From Halomonas sp. (GTDB lineage Bacteria > Pseudomonadota > Gammaproteobacteria > Pseudomonadales > Halomonadaceae), in the NCBI GenBank assembly GCA_020201095.1, contig JAIVHM010000146.1:3691-41098 (forward strand): a stretch of DNA of 37,408 nt. Direction: 5' to 3'. Under the pieces are notes generated by a model, which did no database searches, was not told where the DNA came from, and worked only from the letters and a program-made list of their open reading frames with translations. The translations under genes were made by a program, and so were the position numbers. Positions 34,979-37,408 of this stretch are shown in pieces (the stretch's first letter is position 1; each line of letters starts with the position of its first letter).

Positions 34979-36340
34979 TCAGTTCACCGAGGCGTCTTGG
35001 CGAGGCTGTTGGGCTTCCAGATGGTCGGCCAGCGCCGCACTTGCCTGCCCTTCAATGACATGAGTGAGGTGGCGACTGCGGCTCGACAGCGCCGTCTGTG
35101 CGAACAGCAGCGGCACGGCAGTAATCAAGCCAAGGACGGTCGTCACCAGCGCCTGGCTGATACCACCAGCCATCAACTGTGGGTCGCCGGTGCCAAACAC
35201 CGTGATCGCCTGGAAGGTCACAATCATACCGGTCACCGTGCCCAACAGCCCCAACAAGGGCGCGATGGCCGCCAGCAGTTTGACGATCGGCTGCCCGCGT
35301 TCCAAGCGGGGCAGTTCAGCAAGCACCACCTCATCCAGGCGTGCTTCCAGCGCTTCCGGCGTTTGATGCTTATCCATGCCTTCAAAGCGCAGCAGCACGC
35401 GCCCAAGCGGATTATGGGCCTTGAGCTGACCGGGGCTTTTCAACTGGCGATTAACCCGCTGAGTCGTGACCAGCAGATACAGGTATTGCAGCAATGCGAC
35501 CAGCAGGCCAATGCCCCCCAAGGCAACGACCACATAGCCGACGTACCCGCCCTGATGAAAACGCTCCATCAGGGTGGGACGCTGAGCCAGCGCATCAATC
35601 ACGCTGCCCTGGGTGGGGTCCATCGCGAAAACGCGCGTCTCGCTCTGGTGATAAGCCGCCAGATAATCGATAACTTCTGCCGGTGTGCGGGGCAATACGG
35701 CCAAATGCCCTTCATCATCCTGGCGCAGCAAATCTGACTGTGTAAACGCCGCAAAATCCCCCAACCGCACCACCGACTGAGGCGAAATTTCGCCGCTGGC
35801 ATCAGCCACGGGACGCTCAAGCCGCTCCGCATTGCCGGTGTTCCGCGTCAGCGTCGCGAGCCTGTCGACCACGTCTTCCAGCACCTCGCGCTCGAGAACG
35901 TCGACATCACTCAGCCGTGGCGGCAACGCCTCCTCGTTCAAGGTCAGCCAGCTATCTTCCCCCAGTGCGTTGCGCACCTCGTTACTATGCTGGTTGAGCG
36001 CATCCAGCAGATTGCTTAGCGCTTCGCCCTGCTCTGACTGACGCGCTGCCAACCGCTCTGCCTCGACTGACTGCGCGGCGTCCTGTGACTGCAAGGCATC
36101 ATTACTTGCCTGGGCGGTTTGCTCGCGATCCCGCGCCTGCTCCAGAGCATCCTCAAGCGCCGATTGGTCGTCCAGAAGCTTGATCAAGCGCTGCTGGTCA
36201 CGAATTTCAGCGGCTTCACGGGCTTCACGCAGCGAAGTCGTCTCTTGCGATTGCGCGCTCGCCAGCGGGCTCATGGTAATTAACCCCATCAGCAACGCCA
36301 CCATCACATAACGATGATATTTCTTGAGGTCGCGTATCAT
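34979..36340 (-). CDS. TtpC-like ExbB protein with periplasmic coiled coil
   Basis: A 453-residue protein. It has a signal-like N-terminus (YVMVALLMGLITMSPLASA) and a long coiled-coil-like region of Glu, Gln and Ala (about residues 30-150, for example AREAAEIRDQQRLIKLL). A C-terminal ExbB/TolQ domain of about 200 residues contains LGLLGTVTGMIVTFQAI and GISQALVTTVLGLITAVPLL. This fits TtpC, the extra ExbB-like component required by the TonB2 system of Vibrio. It overlaps the DUF3450 gene by four bases (ATGA). The periplasmic part may contact the DUF3450 protein. Confidence 0.9.
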   Translation of the reverse strand: MIRDLKKYHRYVMVALLMGLITMSPLASAQSQETTSLREAREAAEIRDQQRLIKLLDDQSALEDALEQARDREQTAQASNDALQSQDAAQSVEAERLAARQSEQGEALSNLLDALNQHSNEVRNALGEDSWLTLNEEALPPRLSDVDVLEREVLEDVVDRLATLTRNTGNAERLERPVADASGEISPQSVVRLGDFAAFTQSDLLRQDDEGHLAVLPRTPAEVIDYLAAYHQSETRVFAMDPTQGSVIDALAQRPTLMERFHQGGYVGYVVVALGGIGLLVALLQYLYLLVTTQRVNRQLKSPGQLKAHNPLGRVLLRFEGMDKHQTPEALEARLDEVVLAELPRLERGQPIVKLLAAIAPLLGLLGTVTGMIVTFQAITVFGTGDPQLMAGGISQALVTTVLGLITAVPLLFAQTALSSRSRHLTHVIEGQASAALADHLEAQQPRQDASVN

Positions 36341-37122
36341 GGCTGCTCTCCCTGATCGGCTGAGACGGTAATGGATAGCGGCAGCGTCAAGAGATCCGGC
36401 GCCCGCTGATCTTCCGCCATTCGCAGCCCGTCACGCACCGCCTGAACGTGGTCAGCACTCAGCGATGTCCACTCGCCGTCCTCGGCATTCCATACGCCGC
36501 CCTGGCGGCCATCGGGGGTCAGGTAGTAGAAACCGATACGCCCGATACGCAAGAAGTCCACTTCCAACGCCTGGTCACCATCGCGCTGCAAACGCCCCCG
36601 CCAGGTATCCATTTCACGACCGTAATTCAGCTCCGTGCGCCAGATATCGAGCATGCTTTCAATTTGCTCGGCGGGCTCCGCGCCCTCGTCGTTTTGCAAA
36701 GTTTCAACCCGGGCCAGCCGCTGCTCTTTGAGGAACGGCATGTCGCGTTCGATCCACTGGGTGAGCTGAGCTTGCATGTTCTGCTCAATGTCCGGCAACG
36801 CGGCCCGGGTGTCAGCCAGGGTGTCCAGCGCTGAGGCCAGCCGAGCCTGACGCTCGGCTTCCTCGGCCAACCGCCCGGTTAGCGAGGCGTTTTGGGACTC
36901 AAGCTGGCGCGTATTGCGCTCACGCTCACGCAGTTCTTCCAACGCCGCTCGGGTTTGTTCATCGGCGCTATCCATCTGCTGCTGAAGCTCGGCTTGAAGC
37001 TGCTGGGCATCAATACCTTGACTGGCCTGCTCGAGCGTCTCGTCACTTGCCATTAGCGAACCGCTGGCCAGCATGCACGCTAACCAGCAGCCCCGCAGGG
37101 CAAAGAAAGGCTTGTTCAGCAC
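36337..37122 (-). CDS. DUF3450 family periplasmic protein
   Basis: A 261-residue protein of the DUF3450 family, which is found at the head of TtpC-type TonB2 clusters. A signal peptide (start MLNKPFFALRGCWLACMLAS) is followed by a coiled coil (LEQASQGIDAQQLQAELQQQ onward). The C-terminal part includes FLRIGRIGFYYLTPDGRQGG, the most family-like block, and ends around LLTLPLSITVSADQG. The start is GTG 37122 with GGAG about eight bases before. It is the first gene of the operon, behind a Fur-like promoter and a group II intron. Confidence 0.88.
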   Translation of the reverse strand: MLNKPFFALRGCWLACMLASGSLMASDETLEQASQGIDAQQLQAELQQQMDSADEQTRAALEELRERERNTRQLESQNASLTGRLAEEAERQARLASALDTLADTRAALPDIEQNMQAQLTQWIERDMPFLKEQRLARVETLQNDEGAEPAEQIESMLDIWRTELNYGREMDTWRGRLQRDGDQALEVDFLRIGRIGFYYLTPDGRQGGVWNAEDGEWTSLSADHVQAVRDGLRMAEDQRAPDLLTLPLSITVSADQGEQP

Positions 37123-37217
37123 ATCGACTCTCCGTCACTGATCACTGGCAGTCACCCTGCCGCTATAGAGAACACATTAAATATAAGAACGAGTTGCGTT
37201 TCATATCGAGTGCCCAT

Positions 37218-37246
37218 AGCCTACCGATCAATAAAATAAATGACAA
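37218..37246 (-). promoter_or_regulatory. Sigma-70-like promoter of the TonB2 operon
   Basis: On the minus strand TTGTCA (37246-37241) and TAGGCT (37223-37218) are 17 bases apart. The Fur-like box (37242-37260) overlaps the -35, so repressor binding would block polymerase. The start codon at 37122 leaves a leader of about 90 bases. Confidence 0.55.
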
Positions 37247-37260
37247 TATTTATCATTAGC
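37242..37260 (-). promoter_or_regulatory. Fur-box-like operator of the TonB2 operon
   Basis: GCTAATGATAAATATTGTC on the minus strand matches the 19-base Fur consensus GATAATGATAATCATTATC at 15 positions. It covers the -35 of the predicted promoter. Iron-dependent repression of a TonB system is the normal logic. The match is seen; the binding is inferred. Confidence 0.65.
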
Positions 37261-37286
37261 GTTCAGTTGATTTTAGCCTGCTACAA

Positions 37287-37408
37287 ATCGAGTAGGAGGG
37301 GGAGTCGCCTCCCCCGTCCTCTCACACCACCAGGCATACGGTTCCGTACCACGGCGGTTCATGAACAACGGTTAAGCCATCTTACCGTATCCAGTATCGA
37401 GATCAGCC
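37287..37408 (-). mobile_element. Group II intron 3' end (domains V and VI), continues past the window
   Basis: Read on the minus strand, the last bases of the window form the 3' end of a bacterial group II intron. Domain V (about 37324-37360) begins with GAACCGCC, and its base helix ACCGCC pairs with GGTGGT. It has an upper UACG/CGUA stem and a 2-base bulge. Domain VI (about 37290-37323) has a GGGGGAG-GCGA-CTCCCCC stem, and its unpaired A lies 7 bases from the end (37293). The end TCCTACTCGAT fits known class D intron termini, giving a 3' splice site at 37287/37286. The reverse-transcriptase/maturase ORF would lie beyond the window. The insertion lies about 26 bases upstream of the Fur box. 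Class is an inference from recalled consensus sequences. Confidence 0.85.

Overview
The window looks like a chromosomal segment of a moderately GC-rich gammaproteobacterium, most likely a halomonad (Halomonas/Vreelandella or a close relative). The evidence is the gene order, which follows the Pseudomonas/Oceanospirillales plan: rpoE-rseA-rseC-mucD, then lepA-lepB-rnc-era-recO-pdxJ-acpS, facing gacS, followed by cysM-rlmD-relA-mazG. The genus is inferred from overall character and is not proven by any single gene.

Layout. 1-1364: the 3' part of an ACSF2-like acyl-CoA ligase and a small outer-membrane barrel protein. 1428-3889: a Trp-repressor-controlled trpR-trpE-trpG operon with a near-perfect TrpR operator. 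3901-13723: a minus-strand housekeeping block (rluF, a DUF924 gene, ppc, mazG, relA, rlmD, cysM). 13816-16527: plus-strand gacS/barA. 16536-22742: the lepA-to-acpS block on the minus strand. 22859-26400: the sigma-E (AlgU) envelope-stress locus on the minus strand. 26406-27447: an aroG-type DAHP synthase gene that is broken. 27486-30895: dinG and rhlB. 31041-32122: a small basic protein gene and xthA. 32149-37260: a complete TonB2/TtpC-type energy-transduction operon (DUF3450, TtpC-like ExbB, ExbB, ExbD, TonB, TPR protein) with a Fur-box-like promoter. 37287-37408: the 3' end (domains V and VI) of a group II intron, running off the window edge.

How the genes work together. trpE and trpG form anthranilate synthase, which commits chorismate to tryptophan, and the repressor gene sits first in its own operon. 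relA, mazG, gacS, rpoE and rseA are stress and signalling genes. rnc, era, lepA, rluF and rlmD serve rRNA processing, ribosome biogenesis and translation. The TonB2 cluster powers outer-membrane uptake, probably of iron complexes given its Fur-like operator.

Most notable points. Three genes carry lesions visible by comparison with family knowledge. mucD has lost about 130 codons in frame, including the catalytic His and Asp. aroG has lost about 35 codons out of frame, including a metal ligand, and its true C-terminus lies downstream in another frame. trpR appears to miss one T, which changes its last helix. In addition, rseB (mucB) is absent from the sigma-E locus, where a strong terminator lies between rseA and rseC. 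These may be real gene decay and rewiring, or sequence and assembly errors; read-level checks would separate the two. No tRNA, rRNA or CRISPR array was seen.
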